Shown: piece after piece, positions 6,457 through 6,963 of the stretch
Layout of the letters: the number at the start of each line of letters is the position of its first letter
Numbering within the stretch: position 1 is the first letter of the stretch
NCBI GenBank assembly: GCA_020026355.1
Contig: JAHHQP010000052.1
Coordinates: forward strand, 1-6,963
Reading direction: 5' to 3'
DNA: 6,963 nt
Source: Bacteroidales bacterium
GTDB lineage: Bacteria > Bacteroidota > Bacteroidia > Bacteroidales > UBA932
Program-made: the position numbers and the translations under genes
The notes under the pieces: generated by a model
What the model saw: the letters and a program-made list of their open reading frames with translations, nothing else
Databases searched by the model: none
What the model was told of the DNA's origin: nothing

Positions 6457-6963
6457 CTATTCCTCCAGGAGTTCCATCAGTTTTTCCTGCTGCGAACTCC
6501 AGAGCCGGTTGTAGAAGGCATCGATGCGCGCCACCACCTCCAGATCATCCGTCGCCGTATGCAGAGTGTCCATCAACCTCCAGGACTGTCCGAGGTAGCG
6601 GTTGATGATCATCAGCTGCTCGATCCGGTCCTTCTCGACGCCCATCCTCTCGGCCGCCTCCTGAAAATTCCGGTCCAGATGGGTCTGAATCTGCAAGGTC
6701 AATGAATCCGTCAGCTGCTGGCGTCCGACGATCTCCTTCTGGATCACCATACGGGACCTGTGTTCCTTGACATAGAGGACTGAAGGCAGCAGCACAAGAA
6801 AGGCTGCAAGGAAGACGGCGGCCCACAACCGCGGTGCATATCTTCTGTCCCAGGCACGTGACAAGGCATCGATGTCCGGGTACCGGTCTTCCGGATCTCT
6901 CATGGTGCATCTGCGCACTACCCGGAAAAAACGATGCCCGCAGCAATCCTTCAAGATCAGGCC
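6457..6963 (-). CDS. C-terminal part of a membrane-anchored Ser/Thr protein kinase (partial)
   Basis: The frame is open to the window edge, so only the last 168 residues are seen and the gene starts outside. Residues 12-34 of the fragment (FFRVVRRCTMRDPEDRYPDI...) match the end of a Hanks-type kinase domain, subdomain XI: the pattern 'I..C...DP..RY' with the conserved Arg. A short linker leads to a transmembrane helix, about 46-65 (LWAAVFLAAFLVLLPSVLYV). About 100 extracytoplasmic residues follow, mostly charged helix with heptad-like hydrophobic spacing (for example around RIEQLMIINRYLGQSWRLM), ending in LMELLEE. That tail shows no PASTA repeat or other known sensor domain. The catalytic motifs (HRD, DFG) lie beyond the edge and cannot be checked. 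A TTG at 6954 is only an internal Leu codon. Its TAG lies 90 bp before the sigma gene, which has its own candidate promoter, so co-transcription is possible but not required. Confidence 0.7.
   Translation of the reverse strand, partial: GLILKDCCGHRFFRVVRRCTMRDPEDRYPDIDALSRAWDRRYAPRLWAAVFLAAFLVLLPSVLYVKEHRSRMVIQKEIVGRQQLTDSLTLQIQTHLDRNFQEAAERMGVEKDRIEQLMIINRYLGQSWRLMDTLHTATDDLEVVARIDAFYNRLWSSQQEKLMELLEE

Overview
The window looks like the chromosome of a Bacteroidota member, most likely of the order Bacteroidales. The evidence is an ECF sigma factor, a FecR-type anti-sigma factor, an STN-domain TonB-dependent receptor and a DUF4249 lipoprotein in a row, a Bacteroides-type -7 promoter element (TAnnTTTG), and several lipoproteins with Cys-rich lipoboxes. 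Base composition is roughly balanced by eye. Genus cannot be fixed from this sequence.

Layout, left to right. (1) Positions 21-760, plus strand: a lipoprotein gene whose reading frame is broken near 219-226. It is probably a pseudogene, possibly with an internal deletion in a DUF4377-like domain. (2) Positions 761-804: a short convergent gap. (3) Positions 805-6366, minus strand: a compact five-gene cluster transcribed right to left. Its order is ECF sigma factor (5833-6366), a 94-bp AT-rich spacer with nested hairpins, FecR anti-sigma factor (4923-5738), TonB-dependent receptor/transducer (2365-4920), DUF4249 lipoprotein (1413-2360), and a lipocalin-like lipoprotein (805-1416). The last four genes are packed with 4-bp overlaps or gaps of a few bases, so they are almost certainly one transcript. 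(4) Positions 6367-6456: a gap carrying a good candidate promoter for the sigma gene. (5) Positions 6457-6963, minus strand: the C-terminal end of a membrane-anchored Hanks-type Ser/Thr protein kinase, cut by the window edge.

Working model, inferred from family knowledge: this is a cell-surface signalling and uptake module. The DUF4249 lipoprotein and the small lipoprotein would sit at the outer membrane with the receptor. Ligand binding would be relayed through the receptor's periplasmic STN domain to the periplasmic part of FecR, which would free the ECF sigma factor to activate the operon. The ligand cannot be read from the sequence. The most unusual points are the apparent absence of the carboxypeptidase-regulatory-like domain that normally lies between STN and plug in this receptor family, the extra lipocalin-like lipoprotein at the operon's end, and the broken lipoprotein gene at the left. 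I saw no RNA gene, CRISPR array or mobile element.
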